Shown piece by piece: positions 1-6,359 of a stretch of 6,407 nt of DNA (positions within the stretch are counted from its first letter, which is position 1; every line of letters starts with the position of its first letter). Source of the DNA: an uncultured Coprococcus sp. Lineage in GTDB: Bacteria; Bacillota; Clostridia; Lachnospirales; Lachnospiraceae. The notes under the pieces were generated by a model. That model saw nothing but the letters and a program-made list of their open reading frames with translations. It did no database searches and was not told the origin of the DNA. The translations under genes and the position numbers were made by a program. The stretch covers positions 1 to 6,407 of the forward strand of contig URJU01000134.1 of the NCBI GenBank assembly GCA_900548315.1, written 5' to 3'.

Positions 1-1120
1 ATGCTACATTGTCCAAAATGGAATCTGTGTAATGTCTGGACTCGGAATCCTTTGCTATCTGCTGCAGATTTTCCGCATATCCCGATATAGCTGTGACCGG
101 ACCTCTGACATCATGAGCAATGGCTGCTATCAGGTTTCTGCGGCTCTCGTCAGCTATTATCTCTTTTTTCTTTTTTCTGTATGATATCATAAGTACTACC
201 ACACAGCAGATAAAAAACATTGGAGATACATACATAAGAATTTTTAGCAACCTCATATCCGGATCTGTAAACGGATTCTCATACATTGCTGATACAACGT
301 AATAATCATTTTCTCCTACTGTCAGCGTTCTCCCTCTGTAGAAGTAGCCTCTCCACAAGATACTTTCTTCGTGATCGGTGGCATTATTCATACCCTCCTG
401 TTCAAATACGCTGTCAAGATACTCTCTGGAACACTCATACTGTTTGTCAATATTCGCATAGTCTACATCGTCATATCCCATCGCAACATAGTCACGGTAT
501 ACCTCCTCAGCAGATCTTACATCCTCATATATATATTCATCTGACTTCACTTTCACAGCGGTTATTCCTTCATCCGTGGATGCCCATTCGTAGGTTATTC
601 CATTTTCCACAAATGTATCACCAGGCTTTATATCTTTCTCCCGGTCTGTCAATGAGCTATCCTGTGCCACCTCTGATTCTGGCACATTTTCCGTCATTTC
701 ACCATCAGCTCCAGACATATCATCCGCCTGCTCTTCATCTTCAAAATCTGTTTCATCCTCAAACTTTGCATCATAGCCCGACAGCTCCACACCATTGTCG
801 TATCTGTACACCTTCGATACGAAACCCGGTGTATTACATTTGGCAAGTATATCTTCTATGTCTTCACGTATTTGCTGATCACCCTCACCACTTTTTATCA
901 ATCGGTACATTCCATTACACACAGAACTCACATTGCTGTCAAATTCTGACCTCTGATTATAATTTACTATAATCAATAATCCTAGTGCTGCTATGGTCAT
1001 CAGCATAACCATAACTACAGCAACCAGAAGACCCTGCCAAAGTTTTCGCCTCACTATTCGCTTAAGCCCGCGTCTTACTGCCGGTGTATATTTCTTATTT
1101 TTATTCTTTTTATCAGTCAT
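1..1120 (-). CDS. Sensor histidine kinase, C-terminally truncated by the contig edge
   Basis: Read on the minus strand from ATG at 1120, an open frame of 373 codons runs off the window without a stop. The product is a membrane sensor kinase expected to autophosphorylate on histidine and pass phosphate to the regulator encoded just upstream. It has a basic cytoplasmic start (KKNKNKK), a first membrane helix at about residues 28-53, and an extracellular region at about 54-290 with a very acidic stretch (about 119-150). A second helix follows at about 293-313, then the H-box AHDVRGPVTAISGYAENL with phosphoacceptor His336. Only about 16 residues separate helix 2 from the H-box, so there is no room for a HAMP domain. 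The N, G1 and G2 ATP-binding boxes lie outside the window. The start is supported by GGGAG at 1130-1134, 9 nt upstream. The gene lies 91 nt after the regulator stop. The ligand is unknown. Confidence 0.93.
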   Translation of the reverse strand, partial: MTDKKNKNKKYTPAVRRGLKRIVRRKLWQGLLVAVVMVMLMTIAALGLLIIVNYNQRSEFDSNVSSVCNGMYRLIKSGEGDQQIREDIEDILAKCNTPGFVSKVYRYDNGVELSGYDAKFEDETDFEDEEQADDMSGADGEMTENVPESEVAQDSSLTDREKDIKPGDTFVENGITYEWASTDEGITAVKVKSDEYIYEDVRSAEEVYRDYVAMGYDDVDYANIDKQYECSREYLDSVFEQEGMNNATDHEESILWRGYFYRGRTLTVGENDYYVVSAMYENPFTDPDMRLLKILMYVSPMFFICCVVVLMISYRKKKKEIIADESRRNLIAAIAHDVRGPVTAISGYAENLQQIAKDSESRHYTDSILDNVA

Positions 1121-1189
1121 ATCGTTTTTCTCCCTTTTTGCATTCTAATCCAGGCTTTCTAATACAGACATTTTTATCACCATTTCTTG

Positions 1190-1211
1190 CCTGATATAAA
1201 CCTGATATAAA
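1190..1211. repeat. Perfect tandem 11-bp direct repeat between regulator and kinase genes
   Basis: CCTGATATAAA occurs twice back to back (1190-1200 and 1201-1211), directly after the response regulator stop codon. A partial third copy, CCTGATA, lies at 1226-1232 inside the regulator coding end. Eleven-bp tandem repeats are the spacing used by OmpR/PhoB-type regulators, so this could be an internal binding site. It could equally be a simple tandem duplication. Confidence 0.6.
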
Positions 1212-1973
1212 TTATATTTCTTTCACCTGATACCCCTTGCCTATCACAGTCTTTATCTGCTTTCCTGCACTGCCTATACCTGCCCGGAGCTTTCTTACAT
1301 GATTATCCACGCATCTGTCGCTTCCTTCATAATCATAACCCCAGATATCAACGAGCAGTCTTTCTCTTGTGATAACCTTTCCCTTATTCTCAAGAAGTAT
1401 CTTCAGAAGAGCAAACTCCTTTGGTGCAAGATCGACCTCCACGCCATTTACCTTCGTCATATATCTTGACGGATTCATGCTTATCGCTCCACATACCAGC
1501 TCTCCATTGCTGTCAGTCCCCTTGGATCTCTTGATAAGCGCCTTGCACTTGGCATACAGAGTTGCAAGTGAAAATGGTTTCACTATGTAGTCGTCACAGC
1601 CCAGATCATAGCCCAGCATAATATCCCGTTCGGAATCTCTAGCCGTCAGAAATAATATCGGAACCATACTGTTCCTGCGCATCTCACGACACACCGCAAA
1701 ACCATCCATCCCTGGCAGCATGATATCAAGCAGCACAAGATCAAATGTCTCCATCATGAAACTGTCCAATCCGTCATCGCCATTATACGCCACCTCAACA
1801 TACATCTGACCTCCACTCTCTCTGACAAAGTAGTCATGTATGACCTCACTTATGTGTATATCATCCTCCACCAACAATATCTTGTTCAAAGCGAACATTT
1901 CCATTTTTGAAGTCTCCGAATTTTTTTCTGCATATGCGGCATTTATTGACGCCTCTATGTCATTTCTCTCCAC
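1212..1973 (-). CDS. OmpR/PhoB-family response regulator
   Basis: This 253-residue DNA-binding response regulator is the cognate partner of the downstream kinase by position. The receiver domain spans about residues 31-148: acidic pocket E36-D37-D38 (KILLVEDD), phosphoacceptor Asp83 (LLDIMLPGMDG), Thr110 (FLTARD) and Lys132 (VKPF) are all present. A winged-helix effector domain fills about 160-253, with the recognition helix near 219-231 (DRCVDNHVRKLRA) and the usual wing at KTVIGKGYQV. The start is a GTG with a perfect AAGGAGG at 1981-1987, 7 nt away. This gives an unusual extension of about 30 residues before the receiver domain. An internal ATG at Met24, preceded by GGAG 9 nt upstream, would give a normal-length protein and is a fair alternative. 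It is probably co-transcribed with the kinase. Target genes are not known, but this subfamily often controls envelope-stress or transporter genes. Confidence 0.95.
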   Translation of the reverse strand: MERNDIEASINAAYAEKNSETSKMEMFALNKILLVEDDIHISEVIHDYFVRESGGQMYVEVAYNGDDGLDSFMMETFDLVLLDIMLPGMDGFAVCREMRRNSMVPILFLTARDSERDIMLGYDLGCDDYIVKPFSLATLYAKCKALIKRSKGTDSNGELVCGAISMNPSRYMTKVNGVEVDLAPKEFALLKILLENKGKVITRERLLVDIWGYDYEGSDRCVDNHVRKLRAGIGSAGKQIKTVIGKGYQVKEI

Positions 1974-2008
1974 ATCATCACCTCCTTGACCTGCATATTA
2001 ACAAACCG

Positions 2009-2023
2009 ATATGACTTTCATAT
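2009..2023. promoter_or_regulatory. Inverted repeat at the expected transcription start of the regulator gene
   Basis: ATATGA-CTT-TCATAT is a perfect 6-bp-arm inverted repeat with a 3-nt centre. It sits just downstream of the extended -10 box, about where transcription should begin. The position would suit a repressor or autoregulatory site. The arms are short and AT-rich, so chance is possible. Confidence 0.35.
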
Positions 2024-2027
2024 GTCC

Positions 2028-2036
2028 ATTATAACA
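2028..2036 (-). promoter_or_regulatory. Extended -10 promoter for the two-component operon
   Basis: The minus strand reads TGTTATAAT, a consensus -10 hexamer (TATAAT, 2028-2033) with the TG extension one base upstream. It lies about 55 nt before the GTG start of the response regulator. No good -35 hexamer is found 17 nt upstream (the best is AGCACA), which fits an extended -10 promoter. Confidence 0.6.
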
Positions 2037-2049
2037 ATTTACTACAAAT

Positions 2050-2697
2050 ATGTGCTATAGTGATATACATACATTACATGGAAACTCTCCATCTTATGTT
2101 CGAAATAACAAGTCCGGCCTCCATAATTTCACCCGAATTGTATTAAGGGTCACAGCAGATGGGGGATCTATGCTCAATTACAGAATCGTTAAGATCAACA
2201 GCATGTGTATTGCAGGTTATTCCAGGGTTTTCACAAGCCTCGATACTGCGAAAAATAATGTTCTGATTCCAAAGTTTACAAGAGAATGCTGCAGTCAAAG
2301 CTGGGATAAACTAATGGAAATTAAATCCAATAATGAAAAACCAAATAACTGCTTATTCGGTTACAGATCAAATGATTTTATAAAGATTGATAAGTTCAAT
2401 AATGAAATTTCATGCTTTAATTACACATTTGGACGAATGATCGCAAAACAAGAAATTTCCGGATTAAATATATCCGATTATTCGATAACAAACATTCCTG
2501 ACGGCGAATGGATCTGTTTTGACTGTTCAGATACTACTCCTGCCGGACAACAGTCACTTTGGTATAAAATTTACACAGAATTTCTACCATTTTCTCATTA
2601 TAACATAGTACCTGACGTAACCTTAGAGTGTAGCAATGTATCATTAGAAAAGGAACAAAATTACCTTCTCATACAAATCCGTCCCGACAAAGATTAA
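2050..2697 (+). CDS. AraC-family regulator remnant: effector-binding (GyrI-like) domain without its DNA-binding domain
   Basis: The 215-residue frame matches the C-terminal part of AraC-family regulators that carry a GyrI/BmrR-like effector-binding domain. Residues 8-19 (TLHGNSPSYVRN) look like the end of the second helix-turn-helix, where relatives read HG.SPSEARK. Residues 28-47 (TRIVLRVTADGGSMLNYRIV) match the linker that leads into the sensor domain. Residues 41-211 form that domain, including the conserved EWICFDC and QQSLWYKIYTEFLP blocks. Nearly all of the DNA-binding region (roughly 90 residues) is absent, and a stop lies in frame at 2032-2034. No ribosome binding site precedes the ATG at 2050. 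The internal ATG at 2170, behind a GGGGGA, could yield a stand-alone 175-residue ligand-binding domain. The frame ends just where esterase homology begins in another frame. Base composition is AT-richer than its neighbours. It is probably a pseudogene, although a functional single-domain protein cannot be excluded. Confidence 0.7.
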   Translation: MCYSDIHTLHGNSPSYVRNNKSGLHNFTRIVLRVTADGGSMLNYRIVKINSMCIAGYSRVFTSLDTAKNNVLIPKFTRECCSQSWDKLMEIKSNNEKPNNCLFGYRSNDFIKIDKFNNEISCFNYTFGRMIAKQEISGLNISDYSITNIPDGEWICFDCSDTTPAGQQSLWYKIYTEFLPFSHYNIVPDVTLECSNVSLEKEQNYLLIQIRPDKD

Positions 2698-2765
2698 CCA
2701 TTGCTGACACTTTTGTTGTCCATATATCTCTTCCACCTGATTATAACGAAGCAAGCACATATCCA

Positions 2766-3392
2766 ATGGTTGTTATGACCGATGGAGTCTGGAGACTCAG
2801 TGATCACCCTGAACTCAGACCTCTTATGACATCCGGCCAGATACAGGATGTTATCCTTGTCAGCATAGGGTATCCAAACACTTACAATTATGATGTCATC
2901 AGAAAAAGAGATCTTCAGACTAACCCTGATTCATTCCTGCATTTTATTGTAGATAACCTGATTCCTTATCTGGAAGAAATATACTCTGTAAGCCCTGAAA
3001 ATATGACTCTCACAGGACATTCCCTTGGCGGATACTGGGCTTACTATGCTCTGTTTCATAATGACACTATAGGGAAAAATACATTTACAAATTATTATAT
3101 TGGCAGTCCTTCCATGTGGGCAAATACTGACGGTAAATTTATGTCTACGTACGAAGATGAATATTACAGCAGAACACAGACTCTGAATGCTAATGTCTAT
3201 GTAACCGTAGGTGCAGATGAAGATAAAAATTTCATTTTTTCTATTGAGGATTTCTACAACGATTTACAAGATAGAAATTATTCCGGTTTAAACCTAACCT
3301 ACGAAAAAATAGAAGGCTATGACCATAACACAGTCTTTAAGCCTTCTATCAAAAATACTCTTCTTAAGTTCTATAAAAAAGATTCCGAATAA
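2766..3392 (+). CDS. Alpha/beta-hydrolase (Fes/IroE-type putative esterase), 5'-truncated or frameshifted
   Basis: The frame encodes most of an esterase of the Fes/IroE/BesA type. It has strand YPMVVMTDG, nucleophile motif GHSLGG (Ser86 counted from ATG 2766), a possible acid near Asp151, and the base His187 in GYDHNTVF. Homology does not start at the ATG. The same frame upstream, from about 2697, reads TIADTFVVHISLPPDYNEASTY, which is the expected first beta-strands, but there is no ATG, GTG or TTG in frame before the stop at 2631-2633. The ATG at 2766 falls inside a core beta-strand and has no ribosome binding site. The gene therefore seems to have lost its start, or to be the second half of a fusion with the preceding regulator domain broken by a one-base shift. 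No signal peptide can be placed. It converges on the amylosucrase-type gene with no intergenic gap. It is likely inactive as it stands. Confidence 0.75.
   Translation: MVVMTDGVWRLSDHPELRPLMTSGQIQDVILVSIGYPNTYNYDVIRKRDLQTNPDSFLHFIVDNLIPYLEEIYSVSPENMTLTGHSLGGYWAYYALFHNDTIGKNTFTNYYIGSPSMWANTDGKFMSTYEDEYYSRTQTLNANVYVTVGADEDKNFIFSIEDFYNDLQDRNYSGLNLTYEKIEGYDHNTVFKPSIKNTLLKFYKKDSE
3304..3349 (-). terminator. Probable intrinsic terminator of the sucrose operon, inside the esterase 3' end
   Basis: Arms 3309-3318 and 3340-3349 are perfect 10-bp inverted complements (ATAGAAGGCT / AGCCTTCTAT) around a 21-nt loop. Read on the minus strand, the second arm runs directly into TTTTTT (3304-3309). It lies about 45-90 nt past the amylosucrase stop. 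The plus-strand reading lacks a T tract, so it should act on the minus strand only. The long loop lowers confidence. Confidence 0.5.
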
Positions 3393-5243
3393 CTATCTGT
3401 AAAACCACCAGCATCCATATCTAGGCATGACTGCTCCTAGCTCACGGAGAGTCTTGCCTGATATGAGGTCTGTATATATGTCCGCCTGATCCTCCGGCAT
3501 GGTCCAGATAAGCTGATCCATATTGCTGAAGTTGAAGAATGCCCTCAGCTCATGTCCTGCATATTCCCTCACTATACCAAGAACACTTGCACATCCTGTC
3601 TCTATGGTGTAGACATTTGCATTACATGAAAATACATCATGTGATGCCCTAATCTCCTCCATGTGGCGCAGCGCGTCAAATATCCTCATGGCGACAGCAT
3701 CCTTCTTCTCAACCTTATCCCATGGGAAGTTTCCTCTGTGCAGGTATCTGCTGTCCGCACATTTGTCCGGATCATTCTTGTAGCTATAATCGTTTGTCTG
3801 ACCTATCTCATCACCGCTGTACAGAACAGGGATTCCGCTCTGCGCTAACAGGTATCCATGAAGCATGAGATCGCAGGAAATAGCCTGGTCGATCTTGTCA
3901 GCATTTGCCTCGTACTGGCCAGCCTCAAGTCCTGACAGGGACGCTGTTGTTCCACACAGACGAGCATCTCCAAGTCTAGGGTCATCGTTATAGAGCTCGC
4001 CTCTGGAATCACTGTTGTATCCCTTTCCTGTGAAGTAATCATTCAGGAACTTCTTGTGTGCCACCTCATCTATGCCGAACTGTGCCAGCCAGTCATAGTC
4101 AAGTCCCCAGCCGATATCATCATGGCATCTGAGGTAATTCAGGAACACATAATCCTTTGGAAGTGCACATACCTGATCCATCTGGCGTTTTAAGAGTCCC
4201 ACATCCTTTGTGGCTATTGTATTCCATGTAGACGCCATTGTGGTTACGTTGTATAGCATATGACACTCAGGCTTGTCAACTGTTCCAAAGTACGGAACTA
4301 CCTTTGAAGGCTCCATGACGACCTCTCCGAGAAGAAGGACTCCCGGACATACTATCTCACTGATTATCCTCATCATACGGACAAGGGTATGAACCTGTGG
4401 CAGGTTACGGCAGTTTGTGCCTATCTGCTTCCATATATATGGAACAGCATCGAGTCTGATGACATCTATACCTCGGTTTGCCATGTACAGCATGTTGCCA
4501 ACCATATCATTGAATACCATAGGATTTGCATAGTTCAGATCCCACTGGTATGGGTAAAATGTAGTCATGACCACCTGATTGCAGTCATTTATCCATGTGA
4601 AGTTACCAGGCGCCGTAGTTGGGAATACCTCAGGCACTGTCTCCTCATATATGTTTGGGACAAACCAGTCATCATAGAAGAAATATCTGGATCTCGCAAC
4701 AGGATCCCCCTGTCTCGCTGCCTTTGCCCACTCATGATCCTCGCTTGTATGGTTCATCACAAAGTCCAGGCAACAGCTTATACCCTGTCTGTGGCACTCT
4801 GCAGTGAGATCCTCAAGATCCTCCATGGTTCCAAGCTCAGGCTTTACCTTCCTGAAATCCGCAACAGCATATCCGCCGTCATCTCTGCCCTTAGGGCTTT
4901 CTAGTAGCGGCATAAAATGAAGATAATTCACACCACATGACTTCACATAAGGGAGCTTTTCCTTAACACCCTTGAGCGTTCCCGCGAATGCATTTGTGTA
5001 CATCATCATACCAAGCAGGTCATTCTGCTTATACCAGTCAGGATTTTTGACACGCTGTCTGTCCAGTTTCTTAAGCTCTGTGTTTCTCTCCTGATAATAA
5101 CCATACAACGAGTCGCACAGCCAGTCAAATGCCTCCATGTTATTATTGTACAGCTCACAGTAGAGCCACTTGAGCTCATCGTATCTCTCCTCAAATCTCT
5201 TAATATATTCTGCAGTCTTTTTCACTATTTTTGAAACCGCCAT
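3393..5243 (-). CDS. Amylosucrase-family glycoside hydrolase (GH13 subfamily 4)
   Basis: This 616-residue intracellular enzyme (no signal peptide) resembles amylosucrase, which splits sucrose, releases fructose and builds alpha-1,4-glucan. A helical N-terminal region (about 1-75) precedes the (beta/alpha)8 barrel. All four GH13 regions are visible: DFVMNH (160-165), GIDVIRLDAV with nucleophile Asp265, GEVV with acid/base Glu307, and RCHDD with Asp375. Features shared with Neisseria amylosucrase, from memory, are the DGGYAV block with Asp122, the WKQIGTNCRNLPQVH helix, and DSRYLHR with Arg503; the Asp and Arg would form the salt bridge that closes the sucrose pocket. Length is close to that enzyme's roughly 636 residues. 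The ATG has AAAGGAG at 5251-5257, spaced 7 nt. It lies 60 nt after fructokinase on the same strand, which supports sucrose as substrate. Sucrose hydrolase, or another glucosyl transfer specificity within GH13_4, cannot be told apart by sequence. Confidence 0.9.
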   Translation of the reverse strand: MAVSKIVKKTAEYIKRFEERYDELKWLYCELYNNNMEAFDWLCDSLYGYYQERNTELKKLDRQRVKNPDWYKQNDLLGMMMYTNAFAGTLKGVKEKLPYVKSCGVNYLHFMPLLESPKGRDDGGYAVADFRKVKPELGTMEDLEDLTAECHRQGISCCLDFVMNHTSEDHEWAKAARQGDPVARSRYFFYDDWFVPNIYEETVPEVFPTTAPGNFTWINDCNQVVMTTFYPYQWDLNYANPMVFNDMVGNMLYMANRGIDVIRLDAVPYIWKQIGTNCRNLPQVHTLVRMMRIISEIVCPGVLLLGEVVMEPSKVVPYFGTVDKPECHMLYNVTTMASTWNTIATKDVGLLKRQMDQVCALPKDYVFLNYLRCHDDIGWGLDYDWLAQFGIDEVAHKKFLNDYFTGKGYNSDSRGELYNDDPRLGDARLCGTTASLSGLEAGQYEANADKIDQAISCDLMLHGYLLAQSGIPVLYSGDEIGQTNDYSYKNDPDKCADSRYLHRGNFPWDKVEKKDAVAMRIFDALRHMEEIRASHDVFSCNANVYTIETGCASVLGIVREYAGHELRAFFNFSNMDQLIWTMPEDQADIYTDLISGKTLRELGAVMPRYGCWWFYR

Positions 5244-5270
5244 TTATCTTCTCCTTTCCTATATCTATCA

Positions 5271-5300
5271 CCACGGGGACGGAGGTACCTGACCCCTTTT
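5271..5300. repeat. REP-like palindromic intergenic element
   Basis: The 60-nt gap between fructokinase and the GH13 gene holds a GC-rich block at 5275-5296. It opens with GGGGACGG, has the palindrome AGGTACCT in the middle and closes with CCCC. It can fold as an imperfect hairpin. From memory, GGGGACGG-type palindromes are dispersed in many Firmicutes, often linked to REP-associated tyrosine transposases. No T tract follows on the minus strand, so it should not stop transcription into the next gene. It may affect mRNA stability. Confidence 0.5.
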
Positions 5301-5303
5301 ATG

Positions 5304-6275
5304 TTAACTTATGGATCTGTCAGCTATCAATGTTTCCACTTCGGATCTTTCCGGCATTACCTTTAGGGCACCCTTGCGTGTTGTAATGATCGATGCTGCT
5401 GCATTTGCAAATGTGAGCATCTCCGTGAGCTTATCCTCGTCAAGATCATCAAGTCCATTGTCCAGTATGTAGTTCAGCACGCAGGCACAGAATGTATCAC
5501 CGGCACCTGTAGTCTCTATGGTGTTCTCCTGTATGAATGGTTTCGCCTCTGCCACCACACCACCGTAGTATGCACGGCTGCCATCTCTTCCCATCGAGAG
5601 AAGTATCAAAGGTATATTGTATGTATCCTGAAGGATCTTTATACCCTCATCGAAATCCTCTCTGCCTGTGAACCACTGTATCTCATTGTCCGATATCTTG
5701 AGTACATCGCACTGTCTCATGCCCCACTCTATCTGCTCATGAGCCTCATCCAGAGTCTTCCAGAGCGGTTCCCTGAGATTAGGGTCAAATGTGATGATGC
5801 ATCCAGCCTCCTTTGCTGCAGCCACAGCCTTCTGCGTTGCAGCACGTGAAACCTCATATGTCAGAGACAGTGATCCAAAATGGAACAATCTGGCGTCCTT
5901 TATGATGCGCTCGTCCACCTCATCCGCGCTCAACATGATATCTGCTCCCGGATTTCTATAAAATGAGAAATCTCTGTCGCCATCCTCATATGTATGCACA
6001 AATGCAAGTGTTGTATGTACTTCACTGTCATACTTCAAATTGTCTGTATTGATCCCGGCGTCAGCAACCACCCCAGCCAGCATCTTTCCAAGAAAGTCGT
6101 CTCCAACTTTTCCCATAAATGCGGTCTTCTTTCCAAGCTTTTGCAGCATCGCCAGAACATTGCATGGCGCCCCGCCAGGATTCGCCTCCATCATCATATT
6201 GCCCTGCCCACTGAGTCCGTTCTGCGTAAAATCTATGAGTAGCTCTCCGAGTGCAACCACATCAAATCTCTTCAT
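5304..6275 (-). CDS. scrK: Fructokinase (PfkB/ribokinase family)
   Basis: This 323-residue cytoplasmic sugar kinase should convert fructose plus ATP to fructose 6-phosphate. It opens with the strand FDVVALGELLIDF. It then has the first PfkB signature NPGGAPCNVLAMLQKLG (about 32-48), the lid/substrate segment FSFYRNPGAD (103-112), and DPNLREPLW (164-172), typical of bacterial fructokinases. The second PfkB signature ETTGAGDTF (254-262) carries catalytic base Asp260. Length is normal for the family and no key residue is missing. The ATG at 6275 has AGGGGG at 6285-6290, 9 nt upstream; another ATG at 6282 is out of frame. It is the first visible gene of an operon with the amylosucrase-type enzyme, whose fructose product it would use. 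A promoter with an operator-like palindrome lies directly upstream. Specificity for fructose over other ketoses or nucleosides is inferred from motifs and context. Confidence 0.92.
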   Translation of the reverse strand: MKRFDVVALGELLIDFTQNGLSGQGNMMMEANPGGAPCNVLAMLQKLGKKTAFMGKVGDDFLGKMLAGVVADAGINTDNLKYDSEVHTTLAFVHTYEDGDRDFSFYRNPGADIMLSADEVDERIIKDARLFHFGSLSLTYEVSRAATQKAVAAAKEAGCIITFDPNLREPLWKTLDEAHEQIEWGMRQCDVLKISDNEIQWFTGREDFDEGIKILQDTYNIPLILLSMGRDGSRAYYGGVVAEAKPFIQENTIETTGAGDTFCACVLNYILDNGLDDLDEDKLTEMLTFANAAASIITTRKGALKVMPERSEVETLIADRSIS

Positions 6276-6319
6276 AATTCATATCCCCCTTATAATAAAA
6301 AATATATACGTACCTGTTT

Positions 6320-6348
6320 ATTAAATCATCAGCCGTGCGCTTTGTGAA
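6320..6348 (-). promoter_or_regulatory. Vegetative promoter of the fructokinase-amylosucrase operon
   Basis: On the minus strand a -35 box TTCACA (6343-6348, 5 of 6 to consensus) and a -10 box TTTAAT (6320-6325, 5 of 6) are separated by exactly 17 nt. The leader to the fructokinase ATG would be about 38 nt. Confidence 0.65.
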
Positions 6349-6358
6349 ACATGTTTCA
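6345..6358. promoter_or_regulatory. 14-bp perfect palindrome overlapping the -35 box (candidate operator)
   Basis: TGAAACATGTTTCA is a perfect palindrome covering most of the -35 hexamer of the sucrose operon promoter, a classic repressor position. Its half-sites resemble LacI-family operators and CcpA cre sites (TGNAA...CA ends). The centre is AT rather than the usual CG, so a local sucrose or fructose repressor is more likely than CcpA. The regulator gene is not in the window. Confidence 0.55.
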
Positions 6359-6359
6359 T

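Noticed and set aside
286..972. A 228-codon plus-strand open frame
   Set aside because: It lies antisense to the sensor kinase frame, is low-complexity in His, Pro, Leu and Ser, shows no domain, and has no ribosome binding site. The minus-strand kinase explains the region.
1138..1177. Tiny minus-strand reading frame of about 12 codons between the regulator and kinase genes
   Set aside because: Too short, with only a poor ribosome binding site and no sign of a leader-peptide attenuator.
2640..2697. Programmed ribosomal frameshift joining the regulator domain to the esterase
   Set aside because: No X XXY YYZ slippery heptamer in the right frame and no clear stimulatory hairpin were found; mutation or an assembly indel is simpler.
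4389..4904. A 171-codon plus-strand open frame
   Set aside because: It is antisense to the core of the amylosucrase-type gene, whose catalytic motifs are intact; no recognisable family or start signal.
5271..5300. Terminator between fructokinase and the amylosucrase-type gene
   Set aside because: The palindrome is not followed by a T tract on the minus strand, and the downstream gene has its own good ribosome binding site but no clear promoter of its own.
5994..6324. Two overlapping plus-strand open frames
   Set aside because: They are antisense to the conserved N-terminal half of fructokinase and its promoter; no domain is visible.
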